64,000 nt of DNA from Paraburkholderia silvatlantica (GCF_003096715.1 NZ_QEOL01000005.1:62001-126000), one strand, 5' to 3'. Counted from the stretch's first letter, positions 44,568 to 54,173 are shown. A program made the numbers and translations. The notes: generated by a model from the letters alone, not told the origin.

Positions 44568-45902
44568 TTACACGTGCAGCAGCAGGTGCTTGCGTTCCCA
44601 CGAGCTGATCACGCGGAAATACGCTTCGTATTCGGTTTCCTTGAGCGCAAGATAGGCGCGCACGAACTTCTCGCCGAGGATGTCGTTGAGCGGCTCGCAG
44701 GCGGCCATCAGCGAGATGCCTTCCTCGAGATTGCGCGGCAACTGGTAGGGCAGCGAATAGCCGTCGCTCACGAGCGGTTCGGTGGGCTTGAGGTGCTGCG
44801 TCATGCCGAGGTAACCGGCGGCCAGCGTTGCGGCGATCGCGAGGTACGGGTTGGTGTCCACGCCCGGAATCCGGTTCTCCACGCGGCGCGCAGCCGGCGA
44901 CGAGTACGGCACGCGAAAACCCACGGTACGGTTGTCGTAGCCCCAAGCCACGTTGATCGGCGCGGCCATGAAACGCGAAAGGCGGCGATACGAGTTGATG
45001 TACGGCGCGAAGATCGGCATGAGTGCGGGTGTGTACTTCTGCAGGCCCGCGATATACGCGTAGAACATGTCCGTGGGCTTGCCGTCCGAACCCGTGAAGA
45101 GGTTCTGGCCGCTTTCCGCCGAAACGAGGCTCTGGTGCACATGCATGGCCGAGCCCGGTTCGTTCTCCATAGGCTTCGCCATGAACGTGGCGTACATGTG
45201 GTGGCGCAGCGCCGCTTCACGCACCGTGCGCTTGAAGAGGAACACACGGTCGGCGAGATTGAGCGGATCGCCGTGCAGGAAGTTGATTTCCATCTGCGCC
45301 GCGCCCACTTCGTGAATGAGCGTATCGACTTCGAGATCCTGAATATCGCAGTACTCGTAGATGTCTTCGAACAGCGGGTCGAACTCGTTCACCGCTTCGA
45401 TCGAATACGCCTGGCGGCCCGTTTCCGGACGGCCTGTGCGGCCGATGGGCGGTGCAAGCGGAATATCCGGGTCCTTGTTCATATCGACGAGATAGAACTC
45501 GAGTTCCGGCGCGATCACCGGCTTCCAGCCCTTCGCGGCATAGAGGTCGAGCACGCGGCGCAGCACGCGGCGCGGTGAGATCTCGACTGGTGTGCCGTCG
45601 AAATGCACACAGTCGTGAATCACCTGGGCGGTGGGATCGACGGCCCACGGAATGATGCGGATCGTCGAGGGGTCGGGCACGCACACCATGTCGGGGTCGG
45701 TGACGCCGGTGAGGGTCCCGTCTTCGGGATAGTCGCCGGTCACGGTCTGGATCATCACGGCTTGCGGCAAGCGCATCGCCTCGCCCGATTCGAACTTGCT
45801 GCGCGGGATGATCTTGCCGCGCGCAATGCCCGCCATGTCGGGGATGATCGCTTCGATTTCGGTGATGTGATGCTTTTTCAGGAATTCGTCGATTTCATGC
45901 AT
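44568..45902 (-). CDS. puuA: Gamma-glutamylputrescine synthetase PuuA
   Basis: 444 residues, glutamine-synthetase fold. It ligates glutamate to putrescine with ATP, the entry to the Puu pathway. N-terminal beta-grasp (ITEIEAIIPDMAGIARGKIIPRSKF), then the catalytic domain with ELEFYLVD, VGAAQMEINF, GSAMHVHQSL, NRTVGFRVP and ENRIPGVDTNPYLAIA. The start ATG 45902 has AGAGAGAA upstream. It lies between puuD and spuC on the same strand. Related PauA/SpuI enzymes for other polyamines are possible. Confidence 0.9.
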   Translation of the reverse strand: MHEIDEFLKKHHITEIEAIIPDMAGIARGKIIPRSKFESGEAMRLPQAVMIQTVTGDYPEDGTLTGVTDPDMVCVPDPSTIRIIPWAVDPTAQVIHDCVHFDGTPVEISPRRVLRRVLDLYAAKGWKPVIAPELEFYLVDMNKDPDIPLAPPIGRTGRPETGRQAYSIEAVNEFDPLFEDIYEYCDIQDLEVDTLIHEVGAAQMEINFLHGDPLNLADRVFLFKRTVREAALRHHMYATFMAKPMENEPGSAMHVHQSLVSAESGQNLFTGSDGKPTDMFYAYIAGLQKYTPALMPIFAPYINSYRRLSRFMAAPINVAWGYDNRTVGFRVPYSSPAARRVENRIPGVDTNPYLAIAATLAAGYLGMTQHLKPTEPLVSDGYSLPYQLPRNLEEGISLMAACEPLNDILGEKFVRAYLALKETEYEAYFRVISSWERKHLLLHV

Positions 45903-45933
45903 GATCGTTCTCTCTGTTCTGTATGGGCCGGCA

Positions 45934-46743
45934 TCAGGCGTGGGCGGCGCGCGGCGCGTGCGCCACGTCGTGTCCGGCCCCGCCCGGTATTCGGGCCAGC
46001 ATGCGGTTGCGGCAGGCTTCGCCGAACGTGCGGAAGATCGCGCTCGACAGCGCGTCGTCCGCGTACTTCCATTCCGGGTGCCACTGCACGCCGAGCGCAA
46101 AGCCCGCTGCGTTCGCGACGCTCACGGCTTCGATGAGGCCATCGGGTGCGAATGCCTCGGCCACGAGGCCCGCGCCGAGCCGTTCGATGCCCTGGCCGTG
46201 CAGCGAATTCACGCGTGTTTCGCGCGCGCCGCCTGCAAGCTGCTGCAGCACGCCGCCTTCCACGAGCTTCAATGCGTGCGCCGGACCGTATTGCGTGTCG
46301 AGCGGATCGTCCTTGTTCTCGCGATGGTCGTCATAGCGTGCAACGCTGTGCACCTGCTGATGCAGCGTGCCGCCGAACACCACGTTCATCTCCTGGAAGC
46401 CGCGGCAGATGGCGAGCACCGGCACGCCAGCCTCGATCGCGGCGCGCATGAGCGGCAGCGTGGTGGCGTCGCGAGCGGGGTCGTGCAGCGTGCCGGCCGC
46501 GCTCGCCGGGCCGGCGTAACGGTGCGGCTCGACATTCGAATAGCTGCCCGTGAATAGCAGTCCGTCCACGGCTTCGAGAATGTCGGCCGCAGCCTGCCGC
46601 TCGCCAAGGGCGGGCAGCACGAAGGCGAGCGCGCCTGCTCCATCCACAGCCGCGGCGATGTACTTCTCGCCGGCAACATGTGACGCGTGCGGCCCCATCA
46701 TCGTGCGGTCGGCAGTAACGCCAACTACTGGTCTGGTTCGCAT
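45934..46743 (-). CDS. puuD: Gamma-glutamyl-GABA hydrolase PuuD
   Basis: 269 residues, class-I glutamine-amidotransferase fold. It releases GABA and glutamate from gamma-glutamyl-GABA, the last Puu step. Nucleophile Cys113 (LAICRGFQE), with His222 and Glu224 in VQWHPEWKY. Probably first gene of the minus-strand unit; a large regulatory gap lies upstream. The C-terminal 20 residues are Ala/His-rich. Confidence 0.94.
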   Translation of the reverse strand: MRTRPVVGVTADRTMMGPHASHVAGEKYIAAAVDGAGALAFVLPALGERQAAADILEAVDGLLFTGSYSNVEPHRYAGPASAAGTLHDPARDATTLPLMRAAIEAGVPVLAICRGFQEMNVVFGGTLHQQVHSVARYDDHRENKDDPLDTQYGPAHALKLVEGGVLQQLAGGARETRVNSLHGQGIERLGAGLVAEAFAPDGLIEAVSVANAAGFALGVQWHPEWKYADDALSSAIFRTFGEACRNRMLARIPGGAGHDVAHAPRAAHA

Positions 46744-47674
46744 GACTAATGATTCGCTTGCTTGCCCGTGCGCGATCTGACGATGCTACGGGCGTGACAT
46801 GACCTTGCAGCCTTGCGGGACGCAAAACTACAAACCCTGTGTGCTCCTCGCGAGCAGCGCTAACGGATGGCGCTGCGCGTGGAGATCATGTAGGCGGTTC
46901 GTTTCTTGCCGTTGTGGGGCGCGACGGTGTTCAGGCGTGCGCAGCCACACCGCGAAGGCGTGATGAGACGCTTCGCGAACCAGCAATGGCGAAGAAAGCG
47001 AACGGCGCAGAAAGGAGAGGCGCTACGGCAGAAGCGACGCGACTTCGTCCGTATGGACGGCAATGAAGGCGCGTGCGGAGACCGAGTTGTGACGCCGAAC
47101 AGAGCGGCGGGAAAGGATCGTGAAGACGGACAGGAACAGGCGAGAGGCAAGCCTGCCGCTACTGCCGTCGGCGATGGCGGTGCAGTCACTGCGAAGACAC
47201 CTCGCATGACTACGATCCCACCTCACCAGAGGGCCACGGACTCTCACGATAACACTCGACTGGTTGCGTTGAAAAAGACGTCTGGTTCAAGCATTCGAGG
47301 TCGTCAATTTGAGCGATGCATTAAACATTGAACGACATCGATGTATTGCTTTCCAGACTCGGCCAACTCGCTATGTTTCTCGCATAAAACGCGGTTTTTG
47401 CGCTGCAGCGTGGCAGAAACGATGCTGTGTTCGACCTGTAGTTCAGCATATACGAGTCAAAAAGGGCGTCAATTATTTTTTCAAGTTTTTGATGTCAGCA
47501 CTTTCCCCGACACCCCTGTGAAATCGCTCGCTGTGCAAAATATCGGCTCCTGCACTTATATTTCGAATCACTTACACGGGTTTGTACTGACGCAAAATAA
47601 AGCAAACTGATTAGAATATTCAACACATCCACCGCGCCCTCTACACGCAGTCATCCTGTCAACGGTCCTTCATC
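46744..47674. other. Large intergenic region puuD/puuR, partly A+T-rich
   Basis: 931 bp between divergent units. Base composition falls sharply from about 47,320 to 47,640, where runs such as ATTATTTTTTC and AAAATAAAG occur, quite unlike the flanks. No convincing gene: open frames on both strands lack ribosome-binding sites or family sequence. The 3' part presumably holds the PuuR-like gene promoter and operators; a definite -35/-10 pair was not found. Confidence 0.5.
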
Positions 47675-48244
47675 GTGCCCGAGTCCGCCTCTGTGTCATC
47701 CGAAGTCGCTACGCGCCTGCGCCATGTCCGCAAACGCTATGGCTTGTCGCAGCGCGAACTCGCCAAGCGAGCGGGCGTGACCAACGGCGCGATCTCGCTG
47801 ATCGAACAAAGTCGCGTCAGTCCCTCTGTGGGCTCGCTCAAGAAGCTGCTCGAATGCATACCGATGAGCCTCGCCGAATTCTTCACCTTCGATCTGACCG
47901 AAGGGACAGAAGTCGTGTCGCGGCGCGGCGAAATGCCGAACCTCGGCAATGCGTCGATCGAATTCTATCTGGCCGGCGCGAACGTGAAAGACCGCAACAT
48001 GGGGATCATGCGCGAGGTCTATCAGCCGCTTGCCGATACCGGCCCTGAAATGCTGGCGCACGCCGGGCACGAAGGCGGCGTGGTGGTCGCCGGACAGCTC
48101 GAGCTGACCGTGGATGGCACGACCTGGCTGCTCGACCCCGGAGACAGCTACTATTTCGAAAGCCGCTTCCCGCACCGGTTTCGCAATCCCAGCGCGAACG
48201 AAGTCTGTGAAGTGGTGTCGGCCAATTCGCCGCCCACCTTCTGA
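47675..48244 (+). CDS. puuR: PuuR-like XRE-cupin transcriptional regulator
   Basis: 189 residues. N-terminal HTH_3 domain (RLRHVRKRYGLSQRELAKRAGVTNGAISLIEQ, residues 14-45) and C-terminal cupin (about 110-185: GGVVVAGQLELTVDGTTWLLDPGDSYYFES). PuuR-type proteins repress putrescine-catabolic genes and sense putrescine. The start is GTG 47675; GTG 47693 is an alternative. It sits between the two halves of the putrescine locus, so regulation of both sides is inferred. Confidence 0.88.
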   Translation: MPESASVSSEVATRLRHVRKRYGLSQRELAKRAGVTNGAISLIEQSRVSPSVGSLKKLLECIPMSLAEFFTFDLTEGTEVVSRRGEMPNLGNASIEFYLAGANVKDRNMGIMREVYQPLADTGPEMLAHAGHEGGVVVAGQLELTVDGTTWLLDPGDSYYFESRFPHRFRNPSANEVCEVVSANSPPTF

Positions 48245-48324
48245 CTTCCTGATCGCGCGGACCCGTTTCACCTGACGCCGCGTTGCGGCGTGCAAGGTGG
48301 ATCGCAAATCATTGAGGCATCCTC

Positions 48325-49815
48325 ATGGAAAAGAAAACTTTCACTTATTGGCAGGACAAGGCCGCGACGCTTTCGATCGAAGGCCGCGCATTCATCGACG
48401 GCGCGTATCGCGACGCGTATTCGGGCCGCACGTTCGATTGCGTGAGCCCGATCGACGGCCGCGTGCTCGCGAGCGTGGCCGATTGTGGCGCAGCCGATGT
48501 CGACGCCGCGGTCGGCGCCGCTCGCCGCGCATTCGACGAAGGTGTGTGGGCCGGCCTGAATCCGCGTGCGCGCAAGGCTGTTCTGCTGCGCTGGGCTGCG
48601 CTCATGCGCGAGCATCTCGACGAACTCGCGCTGCTCGAAACGCTCGACGCAGGCAAGCCCATTGGCGACACGACGACCGTGGACGTGCCGGGCGCGGCAT
48701 ATTGTGTGGAATGGTTCGCGGAAGCCGTCGACAAGGTGGGCGGCGAAGTCGTGCCCGCCGATCATCATCTCGTGGGCCTCGTCACGCGCGAGCCGATTGG
48801 CGTGGTAGCCGCCGTCGTGCCGTGGAATTTTCCGATCCTGATGGCCTCGTGGAAGTTCGGGCCCGCGCTCGCGGCGGGCAACAGCGTCGTGCTCAAGCCT
48901 TCGGAGAAGTCGCCGCTCACGGCCATTCGCGTGGCGCAGCTCGCGCACGAGGCCGGCATTCCGGCCGGCGTGTTCAACGTGCTGCCCGGCGGCGGGGAGC
49001 CTGGCAAGCTGCTCGGCCTGCATCGCGACGTGGACTGCATTGCGTTCACAGGTTCCACGAACGTGGGCAAGCAGATCATGCAGTACGCGGGCCAGTCGAA
49101 CCTCAAGCGCGTGTGGCTGGAGCTTGGCGGCAAGTCGCCCAATATCGTGCTGCACGATTGCCCGGATCTCGACCGTGCAGCGAGTGCGGCGGCGAGCGCG
49201 ATCTTCTACAACATGGGCGAGATGTGTACGGCCGGTTCGCGCCTGCTCGTGCATCACGAGATCAAGGACGTATTCCTTGCAAAGCTCGTCGAGGCCGCGA
49301 AGGCCTATAAGCCTGGCAATCCTCTCGACCCGGAGGTGTCGATGGGCGCGATCATCGACAAGATCCAGCTGGAGCGGGTGCTGAGCTATATCGAAGCCGG
49401 CCGCAAGGACTCGAAGCTGCTGACAGGCGGCGAACGCGTGAATGCGGAGGGTGGCGGCTTCTACGTGGAGCCCACGGTGTTCGATACGCGTCACGACACG
49501 AAGATCGCACGCGAGGAAATCTTCGGGCCGGTGCTTTCGGTCATCACGTTCAGTACGATCGACGAAGCGGTGCGCATTGCCAACGACAGTGACTACGGGC
49601 TCGCGGCGGCCGTCTGGACCGCGAACCTCACGCACGCCCACGAAATTTCGCGCAGGCTGCGTGCGGGGACGGTGTGGGTGAACTGCTACGACGAAGGCGG
49701 CGACATGAACTTCCCGTTCGGCGGCTTCAAGGAATCCGGCAACGGTCGCGACAAGTCGCTGCACGCGCTCGAAAAGTACACGGAGCTCAAGTCCACGCTC
49801 GTGCGGCTGCGCTAA
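48325..49815 (+). CDS. puuC: Gamma-glutamyl-gamma-aminobutyraldehyde dehydrogenase PuuC
   Basis: 496 residues, NAD(P)-dependent aldehyde dehydrogenase. Oxidises the PuuB aldehyde, and can act on 4-aminobutyraldehyde. Seen are VVPWNFPILMASWKFGPALAAGN, catalytic Glu in LELGGKSPN and nucleophile Cys301 in GEMCTAGSR. The start ATG 48325 has GAGG about 7 bases upstream. Downstream of puuR with about 80 bp between. Confidence 0.93.
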   Translation: MEKKTFTYWQDKAATLSIEGRAFIDGAYRDAYSGRTFDCVSPIDGRVLASVADCGAADVDAAVGAARRAFDEGVWAGLNPRARKAVLLRWAALMREHLDELALLETLDAGKPIGDTTTVDVPGAAYCVEWFAEAVDKVGGEVVPADHHLVGLVTREPIGVVAAVVPWNFPILMASWKFGPALAAGNSVVLKPSEKSPLTAIRVAQLAHEAGIPAGVFNVLPGGGEPGKLLGLHRDVDCIAFTGSTNVGKQIMQYAGQSNLKRVWLELGGKSPNIVLHDCPDLDRAASAAASAIFYNMGEMCTAGSRLLVHHEIKDVFLAKLVEAAKAYKPGNPLDPEVSMGAIIDKIQLERVLSYIEAGRKDSKLLTGGERVNAEGGGFYVEPTVFDTRHDTKIAREEIFGPVLSVITFSTIDEAVRIANDSDYGLAAAVWTANLTHAHEISRRLRAGTVWVNCYDEGGDMNFPFGGFKESGNGRDKSLHALEKYTELKSTLVRLR

Positions 49816-49843
49816 CGCGAACAACGCGAGTTGCCGCTCCGGG

Positions 49844-50287
49844 TTACCGCTCCACCAGCGCGCCGAGATTGGCGCGCACCCGCTGAAGCATCGCGCTGAA
49901 CTGCTCGGCCTCTTCAGGCGTGAAGCCCGCCAGGGCTTCCGCCTGGACTTCGTCGCCCACGCGGCGCGCGCCCGTGAGCACGCCTTCCGCCCTGGGCGTG
50001 AGGCTCACCAGCCATTCGCGGCGGTCCTCCGGGTTGGGCGTGCGTACGACCCAGCCGCCTTCTTCCATGCGCTCGAGCAGCCGCCCTGCCGAAATCGGCG
50101 CCACTTCCAGCAGTTCGGCGAGGCGCGCCTGGTTCATGTCGCCGTAGTGTGCGAGGTACGCGATCATACGGCACTGCGCGCGCGTGAGTTCGAGCGACGA
50201 CTTCGCGAGTTCGTCGTAACGTTTGCCATAGAGCCGGCCCACGTCGACGACCAGGAAGCCAAAGCGCTTTTCGAGGTCGGTAGTCAT
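49844..50287 (-). CDS. MarR-family transcriptional regulator
   Basis: 147 residues, winged-helix DNA-binding dimer. Core HTH AQCRMIAYLAHYGDMNQARLAELLEVAPISAGRLLERME and the wing RTPNPEDRREWLVSLTPRAE. Divergent from a DHA2 efflux pump with a perfect palindrome on that promoter, the classic arrangement for repression relieved by a drug-like ligand. Confidence 0.93.
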   Translation of the reverse strand: MTTDLEKRFGFLVVDVGRLYGKRYDELAKSSLELTRAQCRMIAYLAHYGDMNQARLAELLEVAPISAGRLLERMEEGGWVVRTPNPEDRREWLVSLTPRAEGVLTGARRVGDEVQAEALAGFTPEEAEQFSAMLQRVRANLGALVER

Positions 50288-50351
50288 CGCGCGATTATAC
50301 GGGCGTGCGGCCCGCGCCTTCGCACGAGCGTCCTCTCCCTGGCGATACCGA

Positions 50352-50393
50352 TTGCGCCGGCAGGCGCGAGCCGTATAATAAGCAGGCTTATTA
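50352..50393 (+). promoter_or_regulatory. Efflux-pump promoter with overlapping MarR operator
   Basis: TTGCGC (50352-50357), a 16-bp spacer and a perfect TATAAT (50374-50379). Overlapping the -10 is TAATAAGC-AG-GCTTATTA (50376-50393), a perfect inverted repeat with 8-bp arms. A regulator bound there would block RNA polymerase. Confidence 0.8.
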
Positions 50394-50443
50394 ATTCGAC
50401 GCGCTCCGCCCCCTAATCAAGCCAGCCGCAAGACAACCGCACG

Positions 50444-52009
50444 ATGACCGCAGTCATGCAGGACGGCTCCGCCGCGCAGCGTCGGGCGGAGCCGGGCAAG
50501 GAAGCCCCGCTCAATCGTGGCATGATCACGCTCTCGATCATGCTCGCCACGCTGATGCAGACGCTCGACAGCACGATCGCCAATGTGGCGCTGCCGCACA
50601 TGCAGGGCACGCTGTCGGCCTCCCAGGACGAGATCACCTGGGTGCTCACCTCGTATATCGTCGCGGCCGCCATTGCCACGCCGCTCACGGGCTGGCTCGC
50701 CGACCGCTTCGGCGTGAAGCGGCTGTTGGGCGTGGCGATTGCGGGCTTCACCGTCGCCTCGGCGCTGTGCGGGCTTTCCGAAACGCTCGGCGAGATCGTC
50801 GCTTCGCGGCTGTTGCAGGGCGTGTTCGGCGCGTCGCTCGTGCCGCTCTCGCAGTCCATTCTTCTCGACATCAATCCGCGCGAGCGTCAGGGGCAGGCCA
50901 TGGCGGTCTGGGGCATGGGCGTGATGGTCGGACCCGTGCTTGGGCCGACGCTGGGCGGCTGGCTCACGGATAGCTACAACTGGCGCTGGGTGTTTTTCAT
51001 CAACGTGCCGGTGGGCCTGTTTGCGTTCTTCGGTGTCTCGACTTTCATGCCTGCGCGCGTGCCTGGCCGCACACAGCGCTTCGACGTGTTCGGTTTCGCC
51101 ACGCTCGCGCTCGCCATTGGCGCCCTGCAGGCCTTGCTCGACCGCGGCGAGCAGCTCGACTGGTTCGGCTCGCTGGAGATCCGCATCGAAGCGCTGGTGG
51201 CGGTCATTGCCTTCGCGTTCTTCGTCCTGCATACGGCCACCTCGGGGCCCGGCACGTTCTTTCGCTACCAGCTGCTCAAGGACCGCAACTTCGCGACCGG
51301 CACGCTCTTCATCTTCGTGATCGGTGCGGTGCTCTACGCCACGCGCGCGCTGCTGCCGCCCATGCTGCAGAACCTCATGGGTTATCCGGTCGCCACGACG
51401 GGGCTCGTGACCGCGCCGAGCGGCGCGGGCACCATGGTCGCCATGCTGATAGCGGGGCGCATGCTGAAACGCGTGGATGCGCGCGTCATGCTGCTGTTCG
51501 GCTTCGTGGTCTCCGCGTACGCGCTCTGGCAGATGATGCAGTACACGCTCGTGCTCTCGCCCTCGGATATCGTGTGGCCCGGCGTGGTGCAGGGTTTTGG
51601 CCTCGGTTTCGTGTTCGTGCCGCTTTCCGCGCTGACGTTCTCGACGCTCACGCCGCAGCTGCGCGCGGACGGCACGGCCACCTATAGCCTCATGCGCAAC
51701 ATCGGCAGCAGTATCGGCATTTCGATCGTGCAGACCTTCGTCACGCGCGGCACGCAGATCGCTCATGCGGACCTCGCTGCGAACGTGACCCCGTTCAATC
51801 CCGCGGTTCAGCAGATGCTCGAAAGCGGCTCGCGGCACGATCTCGCCGTGCTCAACCAGTCGATCACGCAGCAGGCGCAGATGATCGCGTATCTGAACGA
51901 CTTCAAGATGATGTTCGTGGCTACGCTGCTCGTGATTCCGCTGCTCTTCCTGATCCGCACCGGCCCTGGCGCCGCCGCCGTCGATGCGGGTCACGCGGCG
52001 ATGGATTAG
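50444..52009 (+). CDS. DHA2-family (14-TM, EmrB/QacA) MFS efflux transporter
   Basis: 521 residues, 14 predicted TM helices, proton-driven drug export. Motif A-like GWLADRFGVKR in the first loop; motif C-like GMGVMVGPVLGPTLGGWL in TM5. N-terminal LMQTLDSTIANVALPHMQGTLSASQDEITWVLTSYIV is typical of EmrB. No emrA membrane-fusion gene adjoins. Regulated by the divergent MarR gene. Confidence 0.92.
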   Translation: MTAVMQDGSAAQRRAEPGKEAPLNRGMITLSIMLATLMQTLDSTIANVALPHMQGTLSASQDEITWVLTSYIVAAAIATPLTGWLADRFGVKRLLGVAIAGFTVASALCGLSETLGEIVASRLLQGVFGASLVPLSQSILLDINPRERQGQAMAVWGMGVMVGPVLGPTLGGWLTDSYNWRWVFFINVPVGLFAFFGVSTFMPARVPGRTQRFDVFGFATLALAIGALQALLDRGEQLDWFGSLEIRIEALVAVIAFAFFVLHTATSGPGTFFRYQLLKDRNFATGTLFIFVIGAVLYATRALLPPMLQNLMGYPVATTGLVTAPSGAGTMVAMLIAGRMLKRVDARVMLLFGFVVSAYALWQMMQYTLVLSPSDIVWPGVVQGFGLGFVFVPLSALTFSTLTPQLRADGTATYSLMRNIGSSIGISIVQTFVTRGTQIAHADLAANVTPFNPAVQQMLESGSRHDLAVLNQSITQQAQMIAYLNDFKMMFVATLLVIPLLFLIRTGPGAAAVDAGHAAMD

Positions 52010-52078
52010 AGAAACGGTTCGCCTTTCGTTTCACCCTGGCGCGCGGCACGTCCGCGCGCTTTGCACTCACGAATCCCG

Positions 52079-53020
52079 ATGCTTTCTGCCGTTTCTATTC
52101 TCCTGCCGGTTTTCGGCCTCATTTTCGCGGGCTTCGCCTGCCGTCGCACGAATGTCCTCGGCCCTGCCGCGGCATCCGAACTGAACCGCTTCGTCGTGTG
52201 GCTCGCGCTTCCCGTGCTGCTCTTCGATATCCTTGCGCACGCAACGTGGCGCGAGCTTTATCAGCCGGCGTTCGTCGCCGCGTTCGGTCTTGCTGGTCTC
52301 GCAGTGTTCATCGCCGTGGTGGGCGCGCGCGTGTTCCTTGGCCGTCCGCTCGCGGATGCGAGCATCGACGGGCTTGCCGCCGCGTATCCGAATACCGGCT
52401 ACGTGGGCTTTCCGCTGTGCATGATCGCATTCGGGCCGTCGAGCCTCACACCCACGACCATCGCGACGATCCTCGTGGTCTGCGTGCTGTTCGCCATCGC
52501 CATCGTACTGATCGAAACGGGGCTGCAAAGCGAGCGGCGTCCGCACCGGCTCGCCATCAAGGTCGTGCGCTCGCTCCTGCGCAATCCGCTGCTGGTTGCA
52601 CCGGCGCTGGGGGCGGTCGTCTCGGCCGCGCATGTCACACTGCCCGCCAGCGCGGAAACCTTCCTGAAGCTGCTGGGCGGCGCGGCGAGCCCGTGCGCGC
52701 TCGTCAGCCTCGGGCTCTTTCTCGCCGAACGCCGCGCGAGCGGCGAGGCGCTGCGTGAGTCGTCGTGGTGGCTCACGCTCTGCAAGCTCGTCGCGCAGCC
52801 GCTGCTCACGTGGTGGCTGGCCGATCGCGTATTCGGGCTGCCTGACCCGCTCGTGGAAATCGCAGTGTTACTCGCGGCGCTACCCACGGGCACCGGCCCG
52901 TTCATGCTCGCCGAGTACTATCGGCGCGAGGCGCACGTGACTTCGCGCACCATTCTGCACTCGACCCTCGGTTCGCTCGTTACGCTCACGCTGATCCTGC
53001 TGCATCTGCACCACGGCTGA
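52079..53020 (+). CDS. AEC-family (auxin efflux carrier-like) permease
   Basis: 313 residues, about ten TM helices. Family blocks ELNRFVVWLALPVLLFDILA and AAAYPNTGYVGFPLCMIAFG are present, as are the C-terminal LPTGTGPFMLAEYY and repeat symmetry. Bacterial members export small carboxylates or similar compounds; the substrate is unknown. The start ATG 52079 was chosen over a TTG 18 bases earlier. It follows the MFS gene by 70 bp. Confidence 0.86.
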   Translation: MLSAVSILLPVFGLIFAGFACRRTNVLGPAAASELNRFVVWLALPVLLFDILAHATWRELYQPAFVAAFGLAGLAVFIAVVGARVFLGRPLADASIDGLAAAYPNTGYVGFPLCMIAFGPSSLTPTTIATILVVCVLFAIAIVLIETGLQSERRPHRLAIKVVRSLLRNPLLVAPALGAVVSAAHVTLPASAETFLKLLGGAASPCALVSLGLFLAERRASGEALRESSWWLTLCKLVAQPLLTWWLADRVFGLPDPLVEIAVLLAALPTGTGPFMLAEYYRREAHVTSRTILHSTLGSLVTLTLILLHLHHG

Positions 53021-53083
53021 AAGCCGGCGAGGCACGACGCTTGCTGGCATGAAAGCCACTGTGATCTATCAGGAGAAGCGCCA

Positions 53084-53287
53084 ATGAATTGGCTACGACG
53101 CTTAAGCGCCGCGCGCGCCTCACTTGTCCTCACCGTCGTGCTCACCGCAGCGGGCATGGAAGCCTGCACGCTGGGCGGCGCCGCCGCAGGCGGCTATGTC
53201 GGCAACAGGGCCACGAACGGCAGCGCGGTCGGCACCGTGGGCGGCGCCGTGGCCGGCGGCGTGATCGGCCATGAACTGGGCAAGTAG
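53084..53287 (+). CDS. Small glycine-zipper (OsmB/Rick-17kDa-like) protein
   Basis: 67 residues. Signal-like N-terminus (ARASLVLTVVLTAAG) with Cys28 in MEAC, an atypical lipobox; then a glycine-zipper GGAAAGGYVGNRATNGSA and VGGAVAGGVIGHELGK. Family members are small envelope lipoproteins of unknown function, often stress-induced. The start ATG 53084 has AGGAGA eight bases upstream. Too short for a confident role. Confidence 0.82.
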   Translation: MNWLRRLSAARASLVLTVVLTAAGMEACTLGGAAAGGYVGNRATNGSAVGTVGGAVAGGVIGHELGK

Positions 53288-53327
53288 GCGGCCCACGCGC
53301 ACGACGAGGCCGTCTCTCTTCGTCCGG

Positions 53328-54173
53328 CTACTTCACTGCGCCAAGCGCGAGTCCCTTCACCATGTAGCGCTGCAGCCAGGCGAACACCACGGAAACCGGC
53401 AGCGTGGCTGCGAGCGTCGCCGCCATGACGAGCTGCCATTCCACGGTGTACTTGCCGGCCACCATGTCGGTGACCTGCACCGTGAGCGTCTTGTTTTCGG
53501 GCGAGCGGATCAGCGTGTAGACCACGGCGAACTCATTCCATGCGCTGATGAACGTGAAGATCGCCGTGACCACCACGGCCGGCACCGCGAGCGGCAGGAA
53601 CACGCGGAACACGGCGCCCGTGCGGCTGCAGCCTTCCAGCCACGCCGATTCTTCGAGATCGCGCGGCACGGTCTGGAAATACGACGAGAGCATCCATACG
53701 GCAAACGCGATATTGAACGCCGCATAAGAGACGATCACGCCGATCTTCGAATCGACGAGATTGCCGTCGCCATAAGGAATCATCGCCGCGAGCCGGAACA
53801 GGCCGACCACGAGCAGGATGGGCGAGAGCATCTGTGTGACGAGCAGGAACTGGCGGTAGAGGCCGCGCCCGCGGAACGGAAAGCGCGCGAGCGCGTAGGC
53901 GGCCGGCAGGCTCACGGCGAGCGCGAGCGCCGTGGAAAGACAGCTCACCACGATGCTGTTGCGCAGCGCGACGCCGAAGTTCGCGGCCTGCCACATGTCG
54001 ACGTAGTTCTGCCAGCGCCACTGCATCGGCAGCCAGCGCGCCGGATAGACGAACACTTCCGAAGCCGGCTTGAACGAGGTGAAGAACATCACCGCGAACG
54101 GGAACAGCACCGCCGCGACGAGCGGCGAGAGCGCGAGCCAGCACCAGATCGAGCGTTTGAGCTTGCGGTTCAT
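53328..54173 (-). CDS. Carbohydrate ABC transporter permease (MalG-like)
   Basis: 281 residues, six TM helices, EAA-loop EESAWLEGCSRTGAVFRVFLPLAVP. The start ATG 54173 overlaps the upstream permease stop (ATGA). Ends with YMVKGLALGAVK, the typical C-terminus of MalG-type permeases. Third gene of a minus-strand binding-protein/permease/permease unit. Confidence 0.92.
   Translation of the reverse strand: MNRKLKRSIWCWLALSPLVAAVLFPFAVMFFTSFKPASEVFVYPARWLPMQWRWQNYVDMWQAANFGVALRNSIVVSCLSTALALAVSLPAAYALARFPFRGRGLYRQFLLVTQMLSPILLVVGLFRLAAMIPYGDGNLVDSKIGVIVSYAAFNIAFAVWMLSSYFQTVPRDLEESAWLEGCSRTGAVFRVFLPLAVPAVVVTAIFTFISAWNEFAVVYTLIRSPENKTLTVQVTDMVAGKYTVEWQLVMAATLAATLPVSVVFAWLQRYMVKGLALGAVK

Noticed and set aside
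46860..47331. Overlapping open frames on both strands in the puuD/puuR gap
   Set aside because: No ribosome-binding sites, no recognisable motifs, and unlike codon use in neighbouring genes.
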